A DNA stretch of 64,000 nt from an uncultured Paracoccaceae bacterium (lineage in GTDB: Bacteria; Pseudomonadota; Alphaproteobacteria; Rhodobacterales; Rhodobacteraceae). Below the pieces are notes generated by a model that worked only from the letters and a program-made list of their open reading frames with translations, did no database searches and was not told the origin of the DNA. The position numbers and the translations under genes were made by a program. The DNA lies in assembly GCA_937895435.1 (NCBI GenBank), contig CALAXT010000019.1, forward strand, positions 60,990 to 124,989, in the 5' to 3' direction. Positions 8,731 to 16,841 of the stretch are shown here, one piece after another; within the stretch, counting starts at the first letter, position 1; each line of letters begins with the position of its first letter.

Positions 8731-9508
8731 GGGACGGCGCGTCCTTGTCGTGGGTGGCAGCTATGGAATTGGCCTGGCGTCCGCGCGGCAAATGTCGGTT
8801 GAGGGCGCAGATGTCGCCATCGTGTCACGCAGTGCGGGCAATTTGCAAACAGCGGCTGACGAAATTGCCACAGCCGCAGGCCGGGCGCCGCGCCAGTTTG
8901 TGTGTGATGTGACGGCCGCTGATGCAGGCGCGCAATTGGCCCAATGGGTCAGCGCTGAATGGGGTGGGGCGATTGATGCTGTTGTGACGGCTGTGGGCGG
9001 GTCGATCCGGTCGGCTTTTGCCGATTTGACGGACGAAGATTGGATTGGCAATTACACCTTCAACGTCTTGTCAACCGTGCGCACCATTCGTGCCCTTTTG
9101 CCCCATTTGTCAGCTGGGCAGGCTGCATCAATCGTTATGCTGGGGGCGGCGGCGTCAAAAATGCCGTATCAGCACCAAATCGTGTCAAACGTGCACAAAG
9201 CCGGGCTGCTGGGCTTAAACAAAACACTGGCGGCCGAATTCGCCGATAAAGGCATTCGCTGCAATCTGGTGGCCCCAGGCCGCACGCTGACACCACTTTG
9301 GATCAACCGCGCCACCAAAATGTCGCAAGAAGAGGGCCGCAGCGTCGAGGATATTCTGGCGGATTTCTCCAAAGACATTCCTCTGGCGCGCTTTGGCACA
9401 GCCGATGAAATCGCACGTATGGTGGTTTGGCTGTCCAGCCCCTGCGCAAGCTATATCACCGGGCAGGCCATCAACGTTGACGGCGGCATCGCCCGTGGTC
9501 TGCTTTAG
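8714..9508 (+). CDS. SDR-family protein lacking the catalytic Ser and Tyr
   Basis: A 264-residue short-chain dehydrogenase/reductase fold. The nucleotide-binding motif is GGSYGIG (residues 14-20) and the C-terminal half (LNKTLAAEFADKGIRCNLVAPGR, YITGQAINVDGG) is typical. At the active site the Lys is present (Lys162), but the position of the YxxxK Tyr is Ser158 and the position of the catalytic Ser is Ala145/146. It therefore may not act as an ordinary alcohol dehydrogenase. The start at 8714 follows GGAG by six bases and overlaps the AbrB gene by 17 bases; the next gene starts 12 bases downstream with an AGGAG overlapping this stop. Confidence 0.88.
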   Translation: MDLEFKGRRVLVVGGSYGIGLASARQMSVEGADVAIVSRSAGNLQTAADEIATAAGRAPRQFVCDVTAADAGAQLAQWVSAEWGGAIDAVVTAVGGSIRSAFADLTDEDWIGNYTFNVLSTVRTIRALLPHLSAGQAASIVMLGAAASKMPYQHQIVSNVHKAGLLGLNKTLAAEFADKGIRCNLVAPGRTLTPLWINRATKMSQEEGRSVEDILADFSKDIPLARFGTADEIARMVVWLSSPCASYITGQAINVDGGIARGLL

Positions 9509-9520
9509 GAGCAAATTTAC

Positions 9521-10894
9521 ATGACAACGCATCACGCGACGCCCGAGGGCACACCGCAAGTTACTGAAATTCTGGCCCAGTGGGTCGTTTCGATGAAGGG
9601 CCGCGACATCGCGCCCGAAGTCCGCCGCGAAGGGTTGCGCACATTCGTCAACTGGATGGGCTGTGCCGTTGGTGGCGCCAGCCATGAAACGGTTGACCGC
9701 GCCTTGGCCGCAATTGACCCGTTCAGCGGGCCGCGCATTGCCACCGTGATTGGTCGCACAGAGCATCTGGATGCCGCCCACGCGGCGCTGATCAACGGTA
9801 TTTCATCGCATGTGCTTGACTATGACGACACCCATCTGAAAACCATCATACATCCGGCCGGCCCGGTTGCATCGGCTTTGCTCGCCTTGGCGGAAATGCG
9901 TCCGATGTCGGGCGAAGATTTTCTAACCGCGCTGATCATCGGGATTGAGGTGGAATGCCGGATTGGAAACTCAGTCTATCCAAATCACTATGATCGTGGC
10001 TGGCATATCACGGGCACGGCAGGCGTCTTTGGTGCGGCAGCCGCGGTGGGTAAGGCTATTGGTTTGTCGCGATTGCAGATGCAGTGGGCCTTTGGTCTGG
10101 CCGCAACACAGGCGTCAAACCTGCGTGAAATGTTTGGCACCATGACCAAAAGCTTTCACCCCGGACGGGCGGCGCAAAATGGCATGATGTCGGCTTTGTT
10201 GGCCGAGGCCGGGTTTGACAGTTCACTGCGCGCCATTGAAGCACCGCGTGGATTTGCCTGTGTTTTGTCAGACAAACAAGATTACAGCGAGATCCTTGAC
10301 GGATTGGGAAGCCGTTGGGAATCGGCGCTTAACAGCTATAAGCCTTTTGCCTGCGGTATTGTGATTCACCCGGCGATCGATGGCTGTCAACAAATACGGG
10401 CCGAAATTGGGGCGCGGGTCAATGATATTGCATCCGTCGCGCTGACAACCCATCCGCTGGTGCTGGAGCTGACAGGTAAGCGCACACCACAAACTGGGCT
10501 TGAAGGCAAGTTTAGCGTGTTTCATGCCGCAGCTGCGGCGTTGCTGCGTGGCGATGGCGCGCCCACGGCCTTTACCGATGAGCTGGTGACCGCGCCCGAA
10601 ATCATCGCGCTGCGTGACACGATTTCGGCCACATCAGACCCATCTTGCCATGAAGCATCGGTGACGATCGATATCACATTCCGCGACGGCACAACCCTGC
10701 GCAAACATGTTGAGCGGGCGATTGGCAGTCATGATGTGCCCCTGACCGATGCCCAGATTGATGCGAAATTCCGCACTCAGTCTGTGCTGGTCATTGGGCA
10801 GGTGGCCACGGATGCGTTGCTGGCAATGTGCTGGAAAACGCCAACACTGGCGGATGTGGCAGATGTGGCCCGCGCCTCAGTTTTGCCCAGCTAA
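9521..10894 (+). CDS. MmgE/PrpD family protein (second copy)
   Basis: A 457-residue MmgE/PrpD protein, clearly related to but diverged from the one at 6130. It shows HVLDYDDTHLKTIIHPAGP (the HP motif of the first active-site His), YDRGWHITGTAG, FGTMTKSFHPGR with the conserved Lys, and KPFACGIVIHPAIDG with a further active-site His. The set agrees with that used by 2-methylcitrate dehydratase and cis-aconitate decarboxylase. In Pseudomonas aeruginosa a PrpD-family gene (PA0881) is part of the itaconate locus, and here this gene converges on a matching gene set, so action on itaconate, mesaconate or aconitate is plausible but unproven. Confidence 0.9.
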   Translation: MTTHHATPEGTPQVTEILAQWVVSMKGRDIAPEVRREGLRTFVNWMGCAVGGASHETVDRALAAIDPFSGPRIATVIGRTEHLDAAHAALINGISSHVLDYDDTHLKTIIHPAGPVASALLALAEMRPMSGEDFLTALIIGIEVECRIGNSVYPNHYDRGWHITGTAGVFGAAAAVGKAIGLSRLQMQWAFGLAATQASNLREMFGTMTKSFHPGRAAQNGMMSALLAEAGFDSSLRAIEAPRGFACVLSDKQDYSEILDGLGSRWESALNSYKPFACGIVIHPAIDGCQQIRAEIGARVNDIASVALTTHPLVLELTGKRTPQTGLEGKFSVFHAAAAALLRGDGAPTAFTDELVTAPEIIALRDTISATSDPSCHEASVTIDITFRDGTTLRKHVERAIGSHDVPLTDAQIDAKFRTQSVLVIGQVATDALLAMCWKTPTLADVADVARASVLPS

Positions 10895-10909
10895 GAATGG
10901 CACTGTGAC

Positions 10910-10934
10910 GCCCCGCCCGCAGACAGGGCGGGGC
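10910..10934. terminator. Convergent terminator after PrpD and CitE-like genes
   Basis: A perfect 9-bp GC-rich stem (10910-10918 and 10926-10934) with a 7-base loop lies between two convergent genes. Only short T runs follow, so termination may be moderate. Confidence 0.75.
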
Positions 10935-10937
10935 GAT

Positions 10938-11786
10938 TTACACGCCAGTTTTCAGCTCTGTCTGGGATTGGGCCAAAATAGCGCGTGCGCGTATTCGAAC
11001 TGGCTCATCAACCATTTCACCATCAACATTCACAGCGCCCCGATCGGGCAGACCAAGCACACGCGTGGCCCAAGCAATGTCTTTTTCGCTGGGGGCAAAG
11101 GCACGGTGGACGGCAGCGATTTGTTTTGGGTGAATACATAATTTTCCGGTCATGCCCAAATCGCGTGCATGGTTCGCATCAGCCTCGGTCAGGGCCATAT
11201 CATCCAATTGGGCTGTCACACCGTCAAAGGGTGCAGGCTTTTGCCCCAGACGGCTGGCCATTACCAATTCCAGCCGCGCTGAAAGCAAGATATCGCGGTG
11301 ATGCGCACAGCCAAGATCGGCACAAAAATCAATCGACCCAAAGGCCAGCCGCGAAATGCCAGGGGTCGCAGCGATGCTGCGTGCGTCTTCCAAACCTTGG
11401 ACGGTTTCAATCAACGCAATAACCGAGATCAGGCCATTCAGCCCTCCAGCCAGACAGTGCAGGCTTGCCGAAGTTTCGGCTTTGGGCAGCATGACCGCGT
11501 GGAGTGGCAACGCAGAGATCGCAGCCAGATCATCCTCGTACCAAACGGTATCAGCGGCATTGATACGTAAAATAAGCGGTGGAAGGGGGGTGGCGTTGCC
11601 CAAATTTGGCCCCCTCGCCGCCAGAGCCAACAACCCCTGCCTTGCGGTATCTTTGTCAGATGCGGCAACGGCATCTTCCAAATCGATAATCAGCGCATCT
11701 GCGCCAGATGCCGCTGCCTTGGCCAGCCTGTCAAGCCGGGTGGCGGGCAGAAACAGTGGGGCGCGAATGGTTGATATATCTACCAT
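10938..11786 (-). CDS. CitE-like CoA-ester lyase, probable citramalyl-CoA lyase
   Basis: A 282-residue member of the HpcH/HpaI-CitE family. Seen are the RAPLFLPATR start, LIIDLEDAV, LRINAADT, MLPKAE, a metal-ligand Glu in ALIETVQG and a metal-ligand Asp in FGSIDFCADLG, with the KLCIHPKQI motif near the end. Family members cleave citryl-, malyl- or citramalyl-CoA. Next to a MaoC hydratase and a type III CoA-transferase, the likely reaction is (S)-citramalyl-CoA to acetyl-CoA and pyruvate (Ccl of the itaconate pathway). I chose the ATG at 11786, which lies within a few bases of the upstream stop, over an extension running further into the hydratase gene. Confidence 0.85.
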   Translation of the reverse strand: MVDISTIRAPLFLPATRLDRLAKAAASGADALIIDLEDAVAASDKDTARQGLLALAARGPNLGNATPLPPLILRINAADTVWYEDDLAAISALPLHAVMLPKAETSASLHCLAGGLNGLISVIALIETVQGLEDARSIAATPGISRLAFGSIDFCADLGCAHHRDILLSARLELVMASRLGQKPAPFDGVTAQLDDMALTEADANHARDLGMTGKLCIHPKQIAAVHRAFAPSEKDIAWATRVLGLPDRGAVNVDGEMVDEPVRIRARAILAQSQTELKTGV

Positions 11787-12628
11787 TCCGCGGTCGCCTG
11801 CATGGCAATGGGTCCGCCGCTTTGGGCCGCCCAAAGCGCCATTTTATCTCCTTGGGTTTCAGCGTTCAGGGTGAAATCAGCGGTATCAAAAATTGTGGCC
11901 GTGCTGCGAAATGAGAACCGCGCGGGGGGCTGGTTGCGCAGGGCTTGGGCGAATTGCACCAAAAGCGTGGCCTGCAATGGTCCATGTACGATCAAACCGG
12001 GATAGCCCTCAACCTCGGTCGCATAGGGGGTGTCGTAATGGATGCGATGGCCATTAAATGTCAGCGCCGAATAGCGAAAGAGCAGCGTGGCGGTGGGGGT
12101 GAGCTGGCGCATGTGCTCTGCTTGTGGCGCTGGCGCAGGGGGGGGGGCGGTAACAGAGGACGTGGGGGGGAAGGTGTCGTTGCCGCGATAAACGATATCT
12201 TGACGCTCGGTCAGGGCAAGGCGGCCGTTACTAAAGATCTCATGCGAAACGGTTACAAAACACAGCGGGCCACTGCGCCCCTGTTTCAGACTGACGTCGG
12301 TGATTGTCGAGCGCCGTGTAACCAGATCGCCCACACAAATTGGGCCATGAAATACCAAAGCGCCGCCCGCCCACATTCTGCGGGGCAGGGGCACGGGCGG
12401 CAGAAATCCACCACGGGCTGGGTGACCGTCGGGGCCAAGGGCCGCCTCGGGGACGCAGGGTTGGCCAAGGCAAAGATGTATCATCGCAGGCGCGGGCGCG
12501 CCGATTTTTTCATCGGCCTGCAGATCCAGCGTGGCGGCAAAGCGGCGCACAACTGCAGGGGTCAGCTGCTCACTGGCGGTGTCCTCGCGGCCTATCCATT
12601 CTTTCAGATGTGCGATATCGATATCCAT
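11780..12628 (-). CDS. MaoC-like hydratase, probable itaconyl/mesaconyl-CoA hydratase
   Basis: A 282-residue double-hotdog protein of the mesaconyl-C4-CoA hydratase/itaconyl-CoA hydratase type. The C-terminal hotdog holds the catalytic motif RYSALTFNGHRIHYD, with its Asn-His-Asp arrangement, then GYPGLIVHGPLQATLL. The N-terminal hotdog carries the PLPRRMWAGGALVFHGPI motif. Homologues are Ich of the P. aeruginosa itaconate pathway and Meh of the 3-hydroxypropionate bicycle. It lies between the CoA-transferase and the CitE-like lyase in one operon; hydration to citramalyl-CoA is the best guess. Mesaconyl-CoA as substrate cannot be excluded. Confidence 0.85.
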   Translation of the reverse strand: MDIDIAHLKEWIGREDTASEQLTPAVVRRFAATLDLQADEKIGAPAPAMIHLCLGQPCVPEAALGPDGHPARGGFLPPVPLPRRMWAGGALVFHGPICVGDLVTRRSTITDVSLKQGRSGPLCFVTVSHEIFSNGRLALTERQDIVYRGNDTFPPTSSVTAPPPAPAPQAEHMRQLTPTATLLFRYSALTFNGHRIHYDTPYATEVEGYPGLIVHGPLQATLLVQFAQALRNQPPARFSFRSTATIFDTADFTLNAETQGDKMALWAAQSGGPIAMQATAEW

Positions 12629-12637
12629 TGCAGACCC

Positions 12638-13750
12638 TTATGTTTCTGGGGGCATCAGTGCTGGCACAGGCCCATAGCTGCGTGGCTGGTCAGAAAAAAT
12701 CGCCGCCGGTGCAGGATATGAGACTGGCCCCATCGGCGTCTCAACAGTGATGCGGCGCAGATGCGGGTGTGTGGACAGCCCCGCCATGTCATTCACGCAC
12801 GCAAATGCCAGATCGGCTGCTGCCAAACTTTCCGAAGCCTCTGCGACTGTCAGTTTGGCAAAGGCTACGGCCATAAGCGCATCGGTTTCCGTGCGGTTTT
12901 GCACCCGACCGACATTGGTGGCAAAGCGTGGGTCATGGGCAAGTGCCGGCTGGCCCAGCCATGTTTGGCACAGGGTGGCCCATTCACGATCACTTTGAAT
13001 GGCGATCAAAATCTCAGCCCCATCGCGCGTTGCAAAGGCCCCATAGGGCGCGATTGAGGGATGCGCCAAGCCAATGCGGCGCGGTGTTTTGCCCGCCTCA
13101 TGGTTCAGCAGGGGCACGGACAGCCAATCAGCCATCACATCAAACATCGACACGTCGATATGGCAACCGCGCCCCGTGATACCGCGGGCAATCAGCGCTT
13201 CAAGAATTGCGGCATGCGCCGTGGCCCCGGTGGCGATATCAACAACCGATGTGCCAACGCGCGCGGCCTGTTCTGGCCCGCCCGTAATTGAACATAGCCC
13301 CGATTCAGCCTGAACCAGCAGATCATAGGCTTTGCGATCCGCCATTGGTCCGCTTTGGCCATAGCCCGTGATGGCGCAGATAATCAGGCGCGGAAACTCT
13401 TGGGCCAATTGCGCGCGCTCAAACCCCAGCCGGTCCAAGGCCCCGGGTTTGAGATTTTGCACCAAAACATCCGCCCCCGCCAAAAGTGCGCGCAGATCGT
13501 CTTTGCCAGCCGCTGTGGTAAGATCAGCGATGTGGCTTTCTTTGCCACGGTTAAGCCAAACGAAATAGCTGCTTTGGCCCTTGGCCGCCTTGTCATAGCC
13601 GCGGGCAAAATCGCCCTCGGGGCGTTCTATTTTGATCACCCGTGCGCCCGCATCGGCCAGTTTCACCGTGGCAAAAGGGGCTGAAACCGCCTGTTCAAGC
13701 GCGATCACAGTCAACCCGCTGAGTGGCAGATTTGGGGCAGAGGTGGCCAT
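12638..13750 (-). CDS. Type III (CaiB/BaiF) CoA-transferase, probable itaconate/C5-diacid CoA-transferase
   Basis: A 370-residue family III CoA-transferase. The catalytic Asp is in KAYDLLVQAESGL, after the GYGQSGP loop, and DVSMFDVMADW is also typical. The AYDLLVQAESG context fits the Ict/Mct branch that handles itaconate or mesaconyl-CoA rather than formyl-CoA transferase. The ATG at 13750 overlaps the upstream TGA (TGATG), so it is translationally coupled to the acyl-CoA dehydrogenase gene; a TTG one codon earlier is less likely. It would activate the free diacid using succinyl-CoA or a similar donor. Donor and acceptor are inferred from context. Confidence 0.87.
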   Translation of the reverse strand: MATSAPNLPLSGLTVIALEQAVSAPFATVKLADAGARVIKIERPEGDFARGYDKAAKGQSSYFVWLNRGKESHIADLTTAAGKDDLRALLAGADVLVQNLKPGALDRLGFERAQLAQEFPRLIICAITGYGQSGPMADRKAYDLLVQAESGLCSITGGPEQAARVGTSVVDIATGATAHAAILEALIARGITGRGCHIDVSMFDVMADWLSVPLLNHEAGKTPRRIGLAHPSIAPYGAFATRDGAEILIAIQSDREWATLCQTWLGQPALAHDPRFATNVGRVQNRTETDALMAVAFAKLTVAEASESLAAADLAFACVNDMAGLSTHPHLRRITVETPMGPVSYPAPAAIFSDQPRSYGPVPALMPPET

Positions 13751-14913
13751 CAAAATGACCTAGGCAGGCCAAGCACATGCTCGGCCACATAGCTAAGGAT
13801 CAGGTTGGTAGAAATTGGTGCCACCTGATAAAGCCGCGTTTCGCGGAATTTGCGTTCAACATCGTATTCACAGGCAAAGCCAAAGCCCCCGTGAAACTGA
13901 ATGCAGCAATTCGCCGCTTCCCAAGAGGCCTTGGCTGCCAGATATTTGGCCATATTGGCTTGCGCGCCACAGGGCTTGCCTTCATCAAACAATCGACACG
14001 CCTCGTATCGCATCAGGTTTGCGGCCTCAATTTCAATAAAGGCCTCGGCAATCGGGAATTGCACACCCTGATTTTGACCAATCGGACGGTCAAACACGGT
14101 GCGTTCTTTGGCATAGGCCGTCACTTTGTCGGTGAACCAATAGCCATCGCCGATACATTCAGCCGCAATCAGCGCGCGTTCGGCATTCAGCCCGGTCATA
14201 ATATATTTAAAGCCTTGGCCTTCCTCACCAATCAGATTTTCAGCTGGAATTTCAAGGTTATCAAAGAAAAGCTCGTTGGTTTCATGGTTGACCATGTTCA
14301 AAATCGGCCGCACCGTCATGCCTGACTTCATCGCCTCGGCAATATCGACGATGAAAATTGACAGCCCTTCGGACTTTTTCTTGACCTCGGCCAGTGGTGT
14401 GGTGCGCGCCAGCAAGATCATCAGGTCTGAGTGCTGAACCCGCGAAATCCAGACCTTTTGGCCATTGATTACATAGCGATCGCCCTTTTTCACCGCAGTG
14501 GTTTTGATTTTGGTGGTATCTGTGCCGGTTGTCGGTTCTGTCACGCCCATTGATTGCAGGCGCAAATCCCCCGCAGCGATCGCGGGCAGATATTTTTGTC
14601 GCTGCGCCTCCGATCCGTGCCGCACCAGCGTGTTCATGTTATACATCTGCCCGTGGCAGGCACCCGAATTGCCGCCCGCCCGGTTGATTTCTTCCATAAT
14701 AACCGATGCTTCGGTCAGCCCCAGGCCTGACCCGCCATAGGCTTCTGGGATGAGGGCTGCCATCCAGCCCGCCTTGGTCAGGGCTGTCACAAATTCATCG
14801 GGGTACCCGCGCGACTCATCGATTTTACGGTGGTATTCGGCTGGAAATTCGCGGCAGAGGGCCTGAACCGCTTCACGGATGTCTTGGAAACGTTCGGGGG
14901 AATATTGGGTCAT
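13750..14913 (-). CDS. Acyl-CoA dehydrogenase in itaconate-type operon
   Basis: A 387-residue acyl-CoA dehydrogenase. It has the helical N-domain, the FAD-contacting MGVTEPTTGTDTT strand, VWISRVQHSD, and FDRPIGQNQGVQFPIAEA. The usual late catalytic Glu (YEGT) is replaced by LYQVAPIST, but the isovaleryl-CoA-dehydrogenase-type Glu in the GLNAER helix is present and may be the base. A similar gene (PA0879) belongs to the P. aeruginosa itaconate locus. I chose the ATG at 14913, preceded by AGGA, over an extension into the divergent LysR promoter. It is the first gene of the four-gene operon; its natural acyl-CoA is unknown, perhaps methylsuccinyl- or glutaryl-like. Confidence 0.87.
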   Translation of the reverse strand: MTQYSPERFQDIREAVQALCREFPAEYHRKIDESRGYPDEFVTALTKAGWMAALIPEAYGGSGLGLTEASVIMEEINRAGGNSGACHGQMYNMNTLVRHGSEAQRQKYLPAIAAGDLRLQSMGVTEPTTGTDTTKIKTTAVKKGDRYVINGQKVWISRVQHSDLMILLARTTPLAEVKKKSEGLSIFIVDIAEAMKSGMTVRPILNMVNHETNELFFDNLEIPAENLIGEEGQGFKYIMTGLNAERALIAAECIGDGYWFTDKVTAYAKERTVFDRPIGQNQGVQFPIAEAFIEIEAANLMRYEACRLFDEGKPCGAQANMAKYLAAKASWEAANCCIQFHGGFGFACEYDVERKFRETRLYQVAPISTNLILSYVAEHVLGLPRSF

Positions 14914-15027
14914 GTCATGCGTCCTGATGGAATTTTGCCGGATGGCATATACTAAGCCTTGGGCTGGCCTATTGATCAAATATCTGTTTTAGCTACATCC
15001 CATAATAAAACGATACGGCTGACCCAA
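14914..15027. promoter_or_regulatory. Divergent promoter region of the itaconate-type operon and its LysR gene
   Basis: This 114-base gap holds the TTGATCAA palindrome (14972-14979) inside an AT-rich stretch. LysR proteins usually bind such a shared divergent region; the exact T-N11-A site is not certain here. Confidence 0.5.
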
Positions 15028-16050
15028 ATGGACATTCGGCAACTGCGCTATTTCATCACCATTGTCGAACAGGGCTCTTTTTCGGCGGCGGCGGCAGTAT
15101 TAAATGTCGCGCAGCCTGCGCTCTCGATTCATTTGCGCAACATGGAGGCCGCCTTGGGTCTGCCGCTCTTGCTGCGGGGCCCCCAAGGTGTGGTGCCAAC
15201 CGAGGCTGGGCAAGTGCTGCTGCAACGCGCGCGATTGATCGTAGATACGCTGGCATCGGCGCAACAAGATATTTTAAGCTTGGGCACCGATCCGGCGGGC
15301 GAGGTGCGTTTGGGCCTGCCCGCCACTATCAGCGGAATTATCGCTGTGCCGCTGATCACCCAAGCCCGCAAACGGTTCCCTCGCATAAAGATTACAATCG
15401 CCGAAGCGATGAGCGGCTTTGTAAATGAGTGGCTGATGCAGGGGCGGTTAGATTTTGCGGTGCTTTATTCCCAGATTGCGCAACGTGGTGTGCAATGGTC
15501 GGCGATGGTGCGCGAAGAATTGGTGATGATCTGCCCAAACTTGCCTGCAGATGATCTGGCCAGTTCCATGGAGTTGTCGCAAATTGGTGGCCATCGGCTG
15601 ATTTTACCCAGTGGTTCCCATGGTTTGCGCGCAATGCTGTCAGACGCCCCCCTGATTTTGCCCAGTGGGGCGCATGGTCTGCGCGCAATGCTGGAACGCG
15701 CAGCCGAGGCAGAGGGCGTAACCTTGGCCCCAGAAATTGAAATCGATTCCTACCACAACATTATTGCGCTGGTTGTCAGTGGCATGGGGGCCTCGGTGCT
15801 GCCTTATCATGCGGTCGCGGCTGAGGCAGAAAAGGGCCTGCTGCGCATCCGCCATTTCTCCAAGCCCACGCTGTGGCGCCAGGCCCATTTGGCACATTTA
15901 ACCAGCCGTCCCATGACCCGCGCAGCCGAGGCCATCGGCGCCCTGCTGCGCGAGGTGGTGGTGGAGTTGGTACAAAGTGGGGTTTGGGCTGGGGCCAAAC
16001 TTGTGCCACCCGATGCCCAAAATTCAAGCGCCGATGAGCTGGTAGATTAG
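15028..16050 (+). CDS. LysR-family regulator with an internal duplication
   Basis: A 340-residue LysR-type regulator. The start MDIRQLRYFITIVEQGSFSAAA is the canonical winged HTH, so I chose the ATG at 15028. The effector domain follows from about residue 90. Residues 191-208 and 209-222 are a tandem copy of one motif (LILPSGSHGLRAML and LILPSGAHGLRAML), which occurs once in ordinary members, so this protein carries an 18-residue in-frame insertion between the effector subdomains. It is divergent from the acyl-CoA dehydrogenase operon, as RipR is at the P. aeruginosa itaconate locus, and probably activates that operon with a pathway CoA ester or acid. Its 3' end overlaps the convergent CaiD-like gene. 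Confidence 0.9.
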   Translation: MDIRQLRYFITIVEQGSFSAAAAVLNVAQPALSIHLRNMEAALGLPLLLRGPQGVVPTEAGQVLLQRARLIVDTLASAQQDILSLGTDPAGEVRLGLPATISGIIAVPLITQARKRFPRIKITIAEAMSGFVNEWLMQGRLDFAVLYSQIAQRGVQWSAMVREELVMICPNLPADDLASSMELSQIGGHRLILPSGSHGLRAMLSDAPLILPSGAHGLRAMLERAAEAEGVTLAPEIEIDSYHNIIALVVSGMGASVLPYHAVAAEAEKGLLRIRHFSKPTLWRQAHLAHLTSRPMTRAAEAIGALLREVVVELVQSGVWAGAKLVPPDAQNSSADELVD

Positions 16051-16841
16051 CGGCCTTTCCAGATCGGATCGCGCTTTTGCGCAAAGGCACGGGCGCCCTC
16101 CAATTGGTCTTCACTGGAATAAAGCCTGTCAACGGTTGGCAATTGGCGCTTGGTGACCCGGTTCAACACATCTTGAAACCGCATATCTTCCGCCTCACGC
16201 ACCACTTCCTTAATCGCGGCATAAACAAGCGGGGGCCCCGATTCCAACAGCCGCGCCAAATCCCATGCCTTGCTCAACAGTGTCTCTGGGGTGGTGATTT
16301 CGCGCAGAATACCCCATTGCAGCGCCTCTTTTGCATCAAACCAGCGCCCAGTCAGCAAAAGATCCATCGCAATATGATAAGCGATGCGCTTTGGCAGTTT
16401 GATTGAGGCAGCATCCGCCACAGTGCCCGACCTGATTTCGGGCAGCGCAAATGTTGCGTTATTGCTGGCCAATATCAAATCGCATGACAGTGCCAGCTCT
16501 AAGCCACCGCCACAGCAAATGCCATTCACCGCGCAAATCACGGGTTTGTTCAAATGTGGCAGCTCCTGCAACCCGCCAAAGCCGCCGATACCATAATCAC
16601 CATCCACCGCATCGCCATCAGCCGCGGCCTTAAGATCCCACCCTGGACAAAAAAACTTGTCCCCCTCGGCGCGCAAAATGGCCACACGCAGAGTTTCATC
16701 ATCCCGAAAATCGCGAAAGGTCTCACCCATGATCCGGCTCGTGGCCAAATCAATGGCATTTGCCTTGGGGCGATCAAGCGTTACCTCAAGAACTGCCCCC
16801 TCGCGCCGGGTTTTGATCGGCCCGCTCTGTGTCATTTTCAT
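16047..16841 (-). CDS. Enoyl-CoA hydratase, CaiD (carnitinyl-CoA dehydratase)-like
   Basis: A 264-residue crotonase. The N-terminal VTLDRPKANAID, the FFCPGWDLKAAADGD loop and the oxyanion motif NGICCGGGLELALSCD agree closely with carnitinyl-CoA dehydratase CaiD. Of the two acid/base Glu residues used by CaiD, one lies in GGGLELAL and one in FALPEIRSG. The expected reaction is reversible hydration of crotonobetainyl-CoA to L-carnitinyl-CoA. It overlaps the upstream ADP-forming ligase gene by ATGA and is the last gene of the carnitine series. Ordinary enoyl-CoA hydratase activity is the alternative. Confidence 0.85.
   Translation of the reverse strand: MKMTQSGPIKTRREGAVLEVTLDRPKANAIDLATSRIMGETFRDFRDDETLRVAILRAEGDKFFCPGWDLKAAADGDAVDGDYGIGGFGGLQELPHLNKPVICAVNGICCGGGLELALSCDLILASNNATFALPEIRSGTVADAASIKLPKRIAYHIAMDLLLTGRWFDAKEALQWGILREITTPETLLSKAWDLARLLESGPPLVYAAIKEVVREAEDMRFQDVLNRVTKRQLPTVDRLYSSEDQLEGARAFAQKRDPIWKGR

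Noticed and set aside
14972..14979. TTGATCAA as an FNR box
   Set aside because: FNR sites need TTGAT-N4-ATCAA; here the arms are fused with no spacer.
15598..15693. LysR duplication as evidence of a pseudogene
   Set aside because: The repeat is in frame and the rest of the protein is complete.
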